NCBI GenBank assembly: GCA_030407005.1
Contig: JAUDYN010000006.1
Span: 3,410,001 to 3,474,000, forward strand
Source of the DNA: Desarmillaria ectypa
Lineage: Eukaryota > Basidiomycota > Agaricomycetes > Agaricales > Physalacriaceae
Direction: 5' to 3'
DNA: 64,000 nt
Below the pieces are notes generated by a model. That model was not told the origin of the DNA. It did no database searches and was given only the letters and a program-made list of their open reading frames with translations. Numbering within the stretch: the stretch's first letter is position 1; every line of letters begins with the position of its first letter. Below are positions 35,023 through 48,051 of this stretch, piece after piece. The translations under genes and the position numbers were made by a program.

Positions 35023-38000
35023 ATGACGGACGATGATAGTACTCAGGCAATACTTGCTAAGAAGATGAGGTCGACCGGCGCATGCGATAGGTGCCGTAAA
35101 AGAAAAGGTGAGCTCCTTCAACATCGATACGGGGACACGTTTGACTCCAATCCGCGCCGGAATCTGTGATGGTGACGCGTTTCGGTAATGTCGCTGGACT
35201 TTCCGCAGAATCGACACGACACTTTTAATGCGCACAGTCCGCCAGCGAAGCTCTCGGATTGCCAGTTCAGCGACAAATTTGTTCTTGTTAATGCTTTTTT
35301 CGGTCGCTGATCTATTTCCACCCAGTTAAATGTATAATTATGAGCTTTTCCTGGCTTTTAAAAATTACGAAACTCTCTGTACAGGCGATAGCGCTACCGC
35401 ACCAGGCAATCGTTGTTCAAGCTGTATCGCGTTCGAAGCAGACTGCACACATACGAATCCATTCAAGGTGCGCTTTCAATTTTCGATGGATTTCACGATT
35501 TCAAGCATTAATTTCAGAAACGTGGGCCAAAGCCAACGTTGGTCTTATTTATATCTACGCTTAACTTGGCACTGATTTTGGCAGCAATACACAACAATTC
35601 TTCCCTGTCGCTTCATACACAGAGAGACAAGAGTCTGACACCAGGCGCGTTGTCACAGACCATTCGTTTTTGGTTGAAATAACGAAGCGATTACCAGCCA
35701 TGTACAGTACTTGGAAAGGCGTATGAACCAACTGGAAACTATGCTAAAAGAAGTGCGAGTTTTTTGTTTGGTTTTCGACGGTTTCTCAGTCAACATATAT
35801 TCGTAGCTCAATCCGGATGTCGATCTACCAGGAGTGGCAGGACGAGAGATCTCACCTGATCACATGCCGATATACTCGCACGTGTGTCCATCCCGACAAA
35901 CGAGGGAATCATTGGAAGTAGCCGAGCCTGAGGAGGATTTTTCACATTCAGAACTCCTGGAAAATATGAGAATTTTGTCTCCTCATCATGGCCAGTACTC
36001 TAGCGAAAGCTATTTTGGACCGTCAAGTAGCATTTCGCTGCTCACCAGTGCCCTATCTATCAAAAAGAAATGCACTGGCGGTAAAACTACGATGCAATTA
36101 CGAGATTACTTCAATTTACAGCCTGTGTGTCCTATCTCAGCTCTGAATCACTCTTGTGCTTATGAACATTAACTCTGACAGTGGGAGCGAGCGACGGCTG
36201 AAGCTGAAACTCCTCATTATGTATATCCCGACAATGACCTCATTCTGAGTCTCGTTGCCATTTATTTCGAAACAATTAACCCGCTTTTTCCTATTCTGCA
36301 CCGGCCTACATTCGAAAATCACGTTCATGAAGGACTACAATTACGGGACTTTAACTTCGGCGCTACGCTACTTCTTGTCTTGGCGGTTGCTTCGCGATAT
36401 TCCGACGACCCGCGCGTTTTGGCAAGCCCAAGCTCGAAGCTTTCTTCGGGATGGAGATTCTTTGAGCAGGTCCGCATCTTCAAAAATGCGATATACGACC
36501 CTGCGTCCTTGTATGAACTCCAGTCCGCTGTTGTATGCCCGTTTCTTCTTTTCTTTTCTGCGATCAAGCTAAGACCCTGACAGCTCGGGACCATGTATGC
36601 AACCGGATCCTCTGTTCCTCACTCCAGCTGGACGATGATTGATATTGGTCTGCGTTCTGCAATAGAGATAGGGCTACATAGACGAAAACCCAAAGGTTAC
36701 AAGTTAACAGTCGACGATGAACTCAAGAAGCGATCCTTTTGGTATACTTGCTCTTTTTGGTGTCAAAAGAGATACTGATAGAATTACATGTAGGGCACTT
36801 ATCATACTCGATAGACTCGCGAGTCTATATATTGGGCGACCTATCATGATACAAGAAGAGGAGTACGTTGTTCTACGATTATAATTTTTCTCTGAATGAT
36901 TCGCAATAGCTTCGACCTAGAGCCGCCTATTGAATGTGATGACGAATATTGGGACATAGCTCCAGATGGCAAAGTGCATTTCAATCAACCCACAGGCAAG
37001 CCTTCAAAAATCAGCAATTTCAGCGCTTCGATAAGGTTAGCCGAAATAATGTCCTTTGCCGTAAGGACGTTGTATTCTATCAAGAAAGGTCGAGGCATTT
37101 CAGGCCTCACAGGGGAAGGCCGGGAGCAGCGACTAGTTTCCGATTTGGATTCATCCATGAATGCGTGGGTGAACTCGATTCCCGATCATCGTATGTGTCC
37201 AGCAGTCCTTGTTCGAAGTCTTTTTGACCCTATCTTAGTACGCTGGGATCCCAAGCGGGAGAATGGAATATTCTCGTATCAATCTGCGTGCCTGTACAGC
37301 ATCTACTATATGGTCCAGATAATCGTACATCGACCCTTTCTACATACAAACTCGCCATTATCCATACCTTCCCTCGCTATCTGCACGAATGCGGCCAGAT
37401 CTTGTACTCGAATCCTCGAGGTTCACATGAGTACAATAAAAACTGTCACTCCTCACATAATCGTACGTGTCTAATCACTCCTCTCTTTCTATCATTTACA
37501 TCTAAACGCAGATAGGCACCTTTATGTCTGGTGCTGTGTTCGCTATGAATATCTGGAGTGGCAAGCGAGCAGGTCATGCTCCTAATGCAAAGGACCTGGC
37601 AGGATTTGAATTATGTCTGGCGACCTTCAAAGATGCAGCCGATACGTGCGTATTAGACCCTTCCGTACTTGGGTGGAACTAAAGTTGTTCGACGATAGGT
37701 GGAATGTAGCTGGTCGTTCACTGTAAGTATTTCGAAGATCTGCATTTGTGTTGTGTGTCCGCTGAGAAGCACTTAGCAACACGTTCACTGCCATGGCTTC
37801 CGTAGAGAGCTCAAAGGCACTAGATGATGACTCTACCATTCCCCCAGCACACTCTCAAGAAACGACCGCACTCTATCCAACTGCTCCTTTGTCGAGCTCG
37901 TACGATCCTGTGCCACACACTACCCATCCTCAAGGAGTTCAACCATTTGGTACCATAGCCTTCTCCTCCTTGGTCTTGAATATGTATTGATGAGATCTCA

Positions 38001-38316
38001 CACTGTAGTTGATGAAATCTACTGTGACGATTACACGGCGAGTCAGCTCGGTGTTGATATTCCCTTAGGCTGGACAAATGGAGCCTATCCTGCATTTCAA
38101 AGCTCGCCCCAGTTGCAGTTTCCCAATACGGATTCGGGATTGGCTGGGGAGCTGGGGAGTAGCACCATCGACATGTGGACGGACGCGCCTCTTGGATTCG
38201 GGTAGGATGTTACTGTCCATCTGACTTTTGGTGACGTTTGTTGATGCATTGTGATCCGTAGCTTCTCTGAGTGGGATATATATATTGCCAACATGTCATC
38301 GGGAACTAATGGATAA
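35023..38316 (+). CDS. Zn(II)2Cys6 fungal-specific transcription factor, many exons
   Basis: The gene starts at ATG 35023 with a zinc-cluster half (ACDRCRKRK) and continues after a 278-nt gap with the other half (NRCSSCIAFEADC, from 35387). A short coiled-coil linker follows (VQYLERRMNQLETML, near 35700), then the fungal transcription-factor middle homology region from about 36180 to 37480. Typical blocks there are INPLFPILHRPTF, GLRSAIEIGLHRR and WALIILDRLASLYIGRP. Short introns can be placed by frame near 36127, 36532, 36741, 36866, 37195, 37463, 37645, 37722, 37951 and 38203. The last exon ends at TAA 38314-38316 with the usual acidic, aromatic tail. It is a nuclear DNA-binding regulator; targets unknown. 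The third cluster Cys was not found and may lie on a micro-exon in the first gap. Confidence 0.85.
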
Positions 38317-38564
38317 CATTGACGAGTCAGCGAGGTTACTCGCGTCTTATTGTATTTCTCATCATAAATATGCAGATGCATATACTAATGCGTCCGTATT
38401 ATAATTGAGTTCTCTTTGTATAATGATAGTCTATTTTTATCAATCTACAAGGAAGGAAAATCGCCAGCGACTCCGATACCCCATAAAATCAGAACAGTAA
38501 TCACCGGGCGGCTCTAACAGAAGTGGGATGACCAAAAGTTTGAATATTGGAATTCCAGCCAATG

Positions 38565-38625
38565 ATCTCTGGGGAATCGAACGCAGGTAGGTGTATACTA
38601 ACCATTACATTAACAGAGTTATTGA
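38565..38625 (-). other. tRNA-like remnant
   Basis: On the minus strand TAATGGTTAGTATAC resembles a tRNA D-arm, followed closely by GTTCGATTCCCC, a T-arm or B box. There is no anticodon arm, so it is not a working tRNA. Confidence 0.35.
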
Positions 38626-38956
38626 GGTATTGTAGTGCGTTAGGAACGAACCAGCTGTCTTCCGAGGTGGAGAATAATTCAACAGCTAAAAGCACCAAAA
38701 GCAAGCGGACTGGGTACTTTATTTCCAGTTATTTAGATACAGTATCGAATACAGGTGAGGAACTTTTCAATGCTGTAGCTATATATGGGTGGAGGTGAGT
38801 CATCTCGTGTTCAGCGGCGAGCGAAATCCTAATCAGCTGGCCTCCGATGAAGTGTGAATATGGTGAGGATGTTATCGTGGTGGGGCGCATTAAAAGGCGA
38901 GTTTATGTACCACCAGCGGTCTACCGGTTTTTAAAAAAACAAAATAACCTATGGAT

Positions 38957-39030
38957 TACCTCGCTGGGAGTCGAACCTAGGGAATTATTTACTTTGGTCG
39001 AAGTCGACTTGTAGGGTAAGTGAATACAAT
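38957..39030 (-). other. tRNA-like remnant
   Basis: GGTTCGACTCCC (B box) on the minus strand, followed downstream by a T-rich run (38930-38945) of the kind that ends Pol III transcripts. The 5' half is degenerate. Confidence 0.3.
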
Positions 39031-39631
39031 AGGTCGTGGGTATAATGGATAGAAGAAAGAACCTCATGCGCGGGCTTTGTATAGATAAGCTGTAGGGACA
39101 CAGTCAGTTCAAGTTGACTGCTTCCGCGAAGGAGTCACACGAGTACAAACCGATACACCACGAACGTGAAGGGTTGATTGCTATCCTCAAAGTGAAATTA
39201 TATGGGTTTAGTGAACCACGTCTAGCGGAAACAAGCAGCCCACTTCAAATAACCTATCCTTGTTCTAACCGATTATCAAGTTCCAAGGGCTAGTAAGTCG
39301 CGAGGGGTCATTTTTTAGCGAGAGATTATAGGTTTCGTAATTCCTTACGGACAGGTTTATACGTATAGCATACGCGGGAGAATAAGGCAGGATGGAGGTC
39401 ACATTGCCGGTGTACGCAACCAGCGGTAAGGATACTCGCATCCTCGCACAGATGGAGATATTACTCGTCAACTGATCAGCACATTAAGATACTGAATGCG
39501 CTACACCTCTATTGGCTATAGATGTATGGCTTGAGCTCTTTTGTCAAGAAAGAAAAACTCGCTGTCCGCACACAGGAGCAAGATGATGGGCTAACTCTAA
39601 TGCCGGAAGATCATATCAACAGCATACGCTG

Positions 39632-40325
39632 ATGGGAGCGCGCTTGATAACGGGACTGCCGAAGCGAGGGCAGGGGCAGGGGTTTGGTACGGAGAGGATG
39701 ATGAACGAAACAATAGGAATAGTATCAGACTTAAAATATGTATTAGAAGGTCTATGCTTTCACCTAGGACGATGGGAAGACCGCGGATGGATAGGAGTAT
39801 CGAATAGTGAGCTATGGAGAGCAACAATTGCTATCTTGAGATGCCATAGGGCCCCAGTTCTTTTTTTTCCAGTGGACGAAAGCACATAGCGGAGATACTG
39901 GAAATAAGGGAGCCGATATGCTGGCAGGAAGAGGAGCGATGCTTGACATCGAAGAAGCAGTTAGAGCCAATGTAGAGATCGACCACGAATTTGACATTGT
40001 AGGAGCCAGGTTATCAAAGCTAACTCAAGGCCAAGCTTATAAGCCCATACAAAGCGACGACCAACGTGAAGGAAAGACAAACGACTCGCACTACAGTTGA
40101 ACGTATACTAGCTACTGTTGAGGAAGTAAATGGAATCAAGTCTATCGAGCAAAGGATTTAGACGTCAATCCACCACAAGGCTAGTAAGGGAAAGCCTTTA
40201 CAAAACACGTTCGAGATAGGCACCTTCTGGGAGCGCTTATGCCCCCAGTATGCAATGCGGAGTGAATGCCCGTACTGCAAAGTAGCTGAAACCATGGAAC
40301 GTGCACTGAACGACTGGAACGAGTA
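39632..40325 (+). pseudogene. RNase H-type transposon relic
   Basis: Broken frames read YVLEGLCFHLGRW, then RAPVLFF, SGDTGNKGADMLAGRGA (the DxxA-type end of an RNase H domain) and LSKLTQGQAYK. After a gap come IHHKASKGKPLQNTF, TFWERLCP and CPYCKVAETMERAL. Such a combination is common in repeated RNase H genes of agaric genomes. Stops replace Trp in at least one place (TAG near 40160), and frames change. Remnant of a mobile or repeated gene. Confidence 0.7.
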
Positions 40326-41840
40326 ATCTTAACAAAAAAATCTCACAGACCATATGGGATCATTATCCTTGGTCCATCTCTTCGTGATCGAAGGACGGGA
40401 CACGGATTGACCCAACATACGGCGTTGCGTTGGGGACGACACTGATACACATCAAGAACCCAGAAGGGGGTGTTGACAGAGGTGCTACGAGGCTGTATCG
40501 GACAGTAATGACAGAAACAGTGCATCTAACCTGGAAGATCAGAATCCTGCTAGGTGGCATACAAGAGAAGAACTTGTCCAGAATATGTGGGTAAACTGAA
40601 GGCTGGCTGTCTGCTGGCCAAGAAGAGTAAGTACGGTGCCAAAGCACTGAAGAAAACGACGGTCCTATCGACATGGAGGGGGTACACTAAGCAACGAGAA
40701 AGCTCTGCTAGAGGACTGGGTTGACCAGAACGGGGTTTTAATTGGTATGGTGCCGGGCTGGAGAAGGCCGAAAGGTAGGCACAGAGTCCCACACGGACTT
40801 GAATAGGTGTGCGAAAATACATTTCCCTGACCTCGTTTAAGTTCTTTTCTCGTCTCCTTTTTTTTCCATTTCAGGGGCATGCCTTCTTCCCAAGTGAGTA
40901 ATCTGGATTAACATAGTTAATTGTGGTGATGTTAAGTACAAAGGACTACGCTCTACAAAAAAAAAAAAAGACTCGCGGTGGATCGAGAAAGGTAACGTTG
41001 TGACGATGTGTGACTTGGTTTCAGTTATTTGCTGTTTCACCTTGGACATGACTTTTATCGGCATCACTGTATCTATAAACTCACACTTGTTTCGAATACT
41101 CTTCAGGCTGAGTCAATTGAGTCTGAGCCCAATGCTCCGTGCTCCTTGCGCGCTGACTCTATTGGCTGGCGACTACAGAGCGTTCAACGCCTCTCACTCA
41201 TCCTCATCCGAGTCGGGGTCACGGCTCACTAATTCTGCGATGACATCCAGTGCGTTGTGTGAGGACGAGAATAGGTTTTCGGTGGTATAAGATGCATGGG
41301 TAATGATGGTCAACATCCAGCAAACCATGGAACAAGTAGCCCAAATCAAAGGGATGATATCTTGGTGCCAAGTGCGTCTTTTCTCCTATATTTTGATATA
41401 ACTAACTCTGTTCAATAGCACTAGATGTTTTTGTTCCCATACTCGAATCCAAACGCCCGTCGATCGAGCAGACCACACGAGAAACACGCCAATAGGGCTT
41501 AACTGACCGTCACAAACTCGGTGTGTACTACCCTCCCAATCCGCGGCCCGACATCCCGATCCTTGTCTTCTCGTACGGCGGCGGGTTTTACATGGCGCGC
41601 GCACTGCCCCCGCCCCCGCGTCCATCATCTACGCAGCGCAGGATGTACGCTCGGGACTGGGCAGGGTGAGGAATGGGTGGAGGGCGTGATCAAGTGGATT
41701 CATGTGGGCTAAATAGCGCTCTAGCCATCTCATCCTTTTTAATATGATGCATGTTACTCCAATAAACAGTTAGTAGTTCAACCCAGTAATGATGATAACC
41801 AAAGGCTATTCACCCAAAATGACGCAATCAAAACAAGTTA
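40326..41840. other. no gene seen
   Basis: Reading frames here look like chance frames on both strands. A poly-A run lies at 40959-40971. Nothing supports a coding call. Confidence 0.4.
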
Positions 41841-41925
41841 CCGTTCCGGCTGGGAGTCGAACCCTGCCCTGGCGCGTACTTCCATTTGGCAGGCGAACCC
41901 ACCTATTTCGGCACTTGCTAGACTC
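41841..41925 (-). other. tRNA-like remnant
   Basis: Minus strand contains GGGTTCGACTCCC followed by CCGGAAC, an acceptor-like end, but no matching 5' strand. Not a functional tRNA. Confidence 0.35.
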
Positions 41926-42122
41926 TACGTGTTCACGGCCAACCACAGTAACAATGACACCGACCACGACCACTGGGGCACTGACCAGCTGTCAACGTAA
42001 TTCATAACCTGTAGGCCTTTAAATTTTCTTTCCCATCCTGTGGTAAATTCTGCCCTAAATCCCCCTTCTTGCACTACGAGTGGCCATAATGGCTCCTTCA
42101 AGCGCACCCCGGGAATCCGTAT

Positions 42123-42652
42123 TCAATAAATACACATCACATCATCGTAACCTTGAAAAGCCAGCTCTCCACGACGATATTTTCCCCTCAAACCAGCAGG
42201 ACTGATCATAGCCTCGCAAAGCAGCTCTTCCATCCAGCCCGCCAACATATGGACTGCATCCAGTAATTCCTTCGTCTCCCTCCCGACATCATCTGAACTC
42301 AAGATGATGTCCTTGTACTTGAGCATCGACTGCTCGAGGGAGGATACTTGCAGAACTGCTTGATCGAGGATGCTGCGGCAGCCTTTGGGGTGGTCGGGGG
42401 TGATCGTTCGCTGATACTGCTGATAGGCAAAGTCGGCCCAGTGTTTTGGCGCGCCCAGCGTAAGCTGTCTGAACCTTGTGGATACGTGATTCATCTGAGC
42501 TATCGCTTCTGCCAGTGATGCATGACTCGGATGACTGTAAAGCACGTAATACGTTTACAAACACACGGCACCCATTTTTTGAGAACGAAGCACGTACTTG
42601 GCAGCGTATGCGTGAACGCTGTTCAGTTCGGGGTGCGTTGACTGTCGAATCT
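42123..42652 (-). CDS. hypothetical protein, 3' part clear
   Basis: The 3' exon (stop at 42123) gives about 137 residues with natural composition, for example HVSTRFRQLTLGAPKHWADFAYQQYQ and a likely helical stretch ending HMLAGWMEELL. A good acceptor precedes it (TTTACAG, near 42538), and an in-frame upstream exon (HPELNSVHAYAAN) ends at a GTACGT donor near 42596. A TATATAAAAAG box lies near 42745. No convincing start codon is visible. Family not recognised. Confidence 0.4.
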
Positions 42653-43462
42653 GTGACTCGAGTCTATGAGTCCGGTAAGAAATGGGGTCTCAGTAAAGGA
42701 AGAAGCCGACGTGCCTGCTCCAACTTCTTTGGCCCTTCGTCTTTTTATATACGTCCCGCCGTTTTTGATTGATCAAGTCACGGTTCCTGTAGAGAACACA
42801 TCAAAAAGAGAGCAATACACGCATTCAAAAGCGTACTTTGCATAGCTGCGCCGACTACTAGCGTTATGCGCAGCTCGACGCTCTTCAGCAGCGACGACCA
42901 TCTGAAAAGTACCTGAATGAACTCGAAACTGAGCCGAATACGAAACAGACTTTTGAGTAAACTCCGAAGTACATACTTGGCTGCTATAAATCGGCAAGCG
43001 CTGCCTTGTGGCGGCATTTTAGACCGGACGTCGGAAAGATGCGCACGTCGCCTGTCAGGATTAGGCTTTGTTTTAGACCACCGTGCTGCGATATACGAAA
43101 AGATGAGGGATAGAGTGTTACATCGAGCAACGAAAGTATATTCTCTGGCTGAGGGGCAGTCGCCTTGAGGGGGCGGGGAGAAGCTAATGGCGAGTAAGCA
43201 CCACGAGAGGAAAATCACTTTGATCCTTAGTGGATCTCCAGCCTGGAATTGAACACGACACCCTGTGTGTAGTAGCCAATATGTACAGTGAGACACCAAG
43301 TTGGTACTCTCGAAAATATTTTCATATTCCGTTGTTCGAAGGGACGAACGGCCCCATTCGTTGATCTGGGTATAAAGTCCAAGAAAGTATTCGAGTCTTT
43401 ATCGTTCCATGAAAAGCATAATTCAATTATCTCTTCATTTACAGTCTTTACGACTCATCCGG
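42653..43462. other. intergenic with promoter-like TATA and one tRNA-like remnant
   Basis: TATATAAAAAG near 42745 (minus) could drive the hypothetical gene. At 43231-43300 the minus strand carries a tRNA-like segment with GTTCAATTCC. Nothing else is evident. Confidence 0.35.
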
Positions 43463-44887
<1,425 letters not shown>

Positions 44888-44888
44888 T

Positions 44889-44897
44889 TATATATAA
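44889..44897 (-). promoter_or_regulatory. TATA box of the xylanase gene
   Basis: TATATATAA on the minus strand lies about 50 nt upstream of the chosen start codon. Confidence 0.55.
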
Positions 44898-44899
44898 GA

Positions 44900-47800
44900 A
44901 TGTAGGTCAAGTGGGGAAGTAATGTGACTGTCAATTTCGGATATACGTCGCTTGAATAAGAGACCAGCAGATGGGGCCAAATTGCGCTTACTAAATAAGC
45001 TCGAGGATCAGAATTTGACCGTGTACGGAAGCTGTGGTGGATAGCAATGTCAGCTTTAATCGACTAATGGCGAGGGTCGAGGTTTGGAACCGGAGACGAA
45101 GAGCAAAAACTTCGGCAAGGTAATGGACAGCAACCATTGAGGGGATCATGATTCGTAAAAACGGCTTATCGTCGGTATATACAACAACCACAAGAACCGG
45201 TACGGTAAACGATTCTCGCAAGCGTGGAACCGATACATGTTTGAGATGAATGTTGATGCTGCGGTCCAAGGTCAGGCGCTGGAAAATTCTAAAATAAGAT
45301 CGTCTATATTTGTGTACTCATTACAGATCGTGACAAAAATAGACCGCCTTCTGCGTTATTTTTATCGTGACAGCAGTTGGTTGCGAGCTCATAGATCGGG
45401 CGGTTTGTCAGGTTGAAAGTTGCTGACGACAGTCGAAACGACGCACGTATTGGAAAAGTCAAGCACTACAACAGTTCAGGATCTTGTGTTCCATACAAGT
45501 GAAGATAGTAGAGGTCACGGAAAGGAGGATACAGTATGCTCCTGTAAGTGTAACATAATTCTTAGACTCACCGGAATGTTAGGGTCCTGAACGTCATCCG
45601 AGGATTCTCCTCCAACAAGCACCTGATATATGACAACCAGTCGACGAGAGGTAGAGACATGCAGCCATGATGAACGTTAACCCTGAGCATCGAATCAGAA
45701 ATGCTCCCTCACGGAGCTGGATATTTGGCGAAAACGGCGGTGAAGCCTCGGAAGTTTCAGGCAGAATGTATCCGGATGTCATACTGGTGAGGGCAGGAAG
45801 TTATCGAGCAGGAGGAAACTTGGAGAGATGGAATAGAAGGAGTAACTAGCTAGCTGAGTGTAATGCAAGCAGCAGTCGGCCTGTTGGTTGGCTTTGAAGG
45901 GCCGCTCGGCCCGTTTCCGCCAATTCAACATGTTTACGGCGAATCATCCTCCGAGTGAGTCAATATGTATGCCTCTGTACTCTGAGGTCGAGATCGTCCC
46001 ACTTCGCCTATGGCTGATAACCGACTGGATCTTGACGAATGGAGGAATACAGAAAAGAAGTCGAGTGATCGATGGAGAGATGGGTTTTAACTGAGATTAA
46101 TGGCTCACAGAAGCTGTACCTCCTTCATGGAACGTATGGGGCCAAGAAAGGGGAAGGCTCCAGTTGCGGTAGCTTTGAAACTGCAAAACTACCTCAAGGT
46201 GAGAGGGATAATCGTCTCAATCATACTGTTGACACACAAGTTAGCGACGGAATACACCTAACATCGAGCGCGAAAATAGGCTGTATCCGCGGTCGTCCGT
46301 CGAAGACATCAATACCTTGCTTTTGCAGTCATCTTCTACAGCCTACTGTTGACTTTGGCTAATAAAAAGATCAAGAATTCCCTCGGGAGCTTTGCCACCT
46401 CCTTTTTGAACGTTTGTTCTGTGTTTTCTTGAATCCCGTTGCACAAATTTTCCTGCAGGTCAGGATGGCATTTAGAGATGTAGTAGTACAAGTACAGCCG
46501 TTGGGTTGCTATGACACGATTGATTGTAAATTGTGTTCAACGTCAAGTTGCAGCCGTGCCAAAGTGGTCAGGCCTCACAATGTGATGTTCAAATACTTGG
46601 TTGATTTCTTCCACTGTAAAATTGATAAATTCTTGGGCAATATCGCAACCATCATGGAAGGACATGGCACGGTCACGGATATGGAGTATATAGTGTATGC
46701 ACGCAGTCACGGTCGTGTATGGTTATCACGTGATTAGAACCTCTTAGTCATCACATTGTTTTGCGCAGGTAACCGAAACCGCTGCCTTCCCAATTCATTC
46801 ATACCCTTTTCCTCCACAAACTCCTTCCGATTTACGCCGAGTCAAGGTCATTAGTTTCTCTGGATTAGAAGATGCTATTGAAGGCAATGTAGCAGGCACA
46901 CGTAGACTGAATATTAAGAGACGGCGCGTCATTGTCTATGGCATAAACAAAACTGTTCCTTACAATTCATTTTTCTTTGCTGGAGTCGAGCTCTTAGGCA
47001 ATGAGGCTCAATCTTGAAGGCCCCATTTGCTCTCGTCCTCACCATAGACGTGAATCATGCTATGTGATCGCCTCATGACTTATTAAACTTAGCAGCAACG
47101 CGGCAAATGGACACGGTGAGGTCCTGCTTTTTACCCGGCTCGCTTATCTGACCTACGATATAGATACCGGACGATGAGAGACCCTCATCTCACTTCATCG
47201 TCTGGAGGTGTCGCTTCTTTCTCCAGCCTGAGGAGGCATGACATTGTCAACATTTTGAGGGACCAACCCGGGTCCACGAAGTACACATTGCGACATGAAA
47301 AACACATGGCGACCCCAGAAATTTTTTGCTTCACGATGGGCGGATAAACTACAAGGGCGGCAGCATGGAATAGTTACGCACCAATCTCATGGATGTACGA
47401 CAATAATTTAAAGCTCCTCATGGATTAACACTATGTTTGCCTGTCTGCCTGCAGTCGCCAGGCGCCAGGCAGCATTCGAACCCGGGAAAACTTCCTCTCG
47501 CAATTTATGTGGCGCAACACAAGTAACCTCAAACTACCACTAAGCCTTCTCTTCTTTCAATACTGATGGTGAGTATACCGGTAAAGGTCAAAGGAAAGCT
47601 AACGGTTCCTGTGCGCAAAATGTTTGACCAGGACGTGTCGAGATCCATTGTCGCAGTTCGCCTCTGCCCAATCATGTCGTTTTCACTCAGAGGTCCGAAA
47701 CCAAGTCGGCCGAAATTACCGTGACAGAATCGACGGTCCGACTCGTTATCAATTTCAAATGTTTTTGTTCAAAGCTTTCCCGCAGCTACCACTCATGGTT

Positions 47801-48051
47801 AGAGCTCGTGCCTGCAGTGCAGTGTGTGTTTACCCTGTCCACGTACTAGCCCATGATCTAGTTAGTCTCTTGGCCACTTAACCGCCGATTTTTCGAGCCT
47901 ATGTGTTTGGAACCGAGAGGGCCCAACTTTGCTTTACGACAATCCCTCTGACTCGGAAGATATCCGGAAATCGGAACTTGAAGCAGCAGAGGAGGGTATA
48001 TCTAAACGGAACTCGATAAAGAACGGTAACCCTTTCCTACCGTTGGCAGTA
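44900..48051. other. long intergenic stretch, no gene supported
   Basis: Frames of up to 107 codons occur (for example 46414-46737 plus) but show no family resemblance or exon pattern. At 47465-47545 the minus strand has a tRNA-like segment with GGGTTCGAATGC. The last part serves as promoter of the PIN-like gene. Confidence 0.35.

Noticed and set aside
38957..39030. functional tRNA gene
   Set aside because: B box present, but no matching acceptor strand, D-arm or anticodon arm could be built.
40326..41700. several 60-100-codon frames on both strands
   Set aside because: Low-complexity or random composition with no splice pattern linking them.
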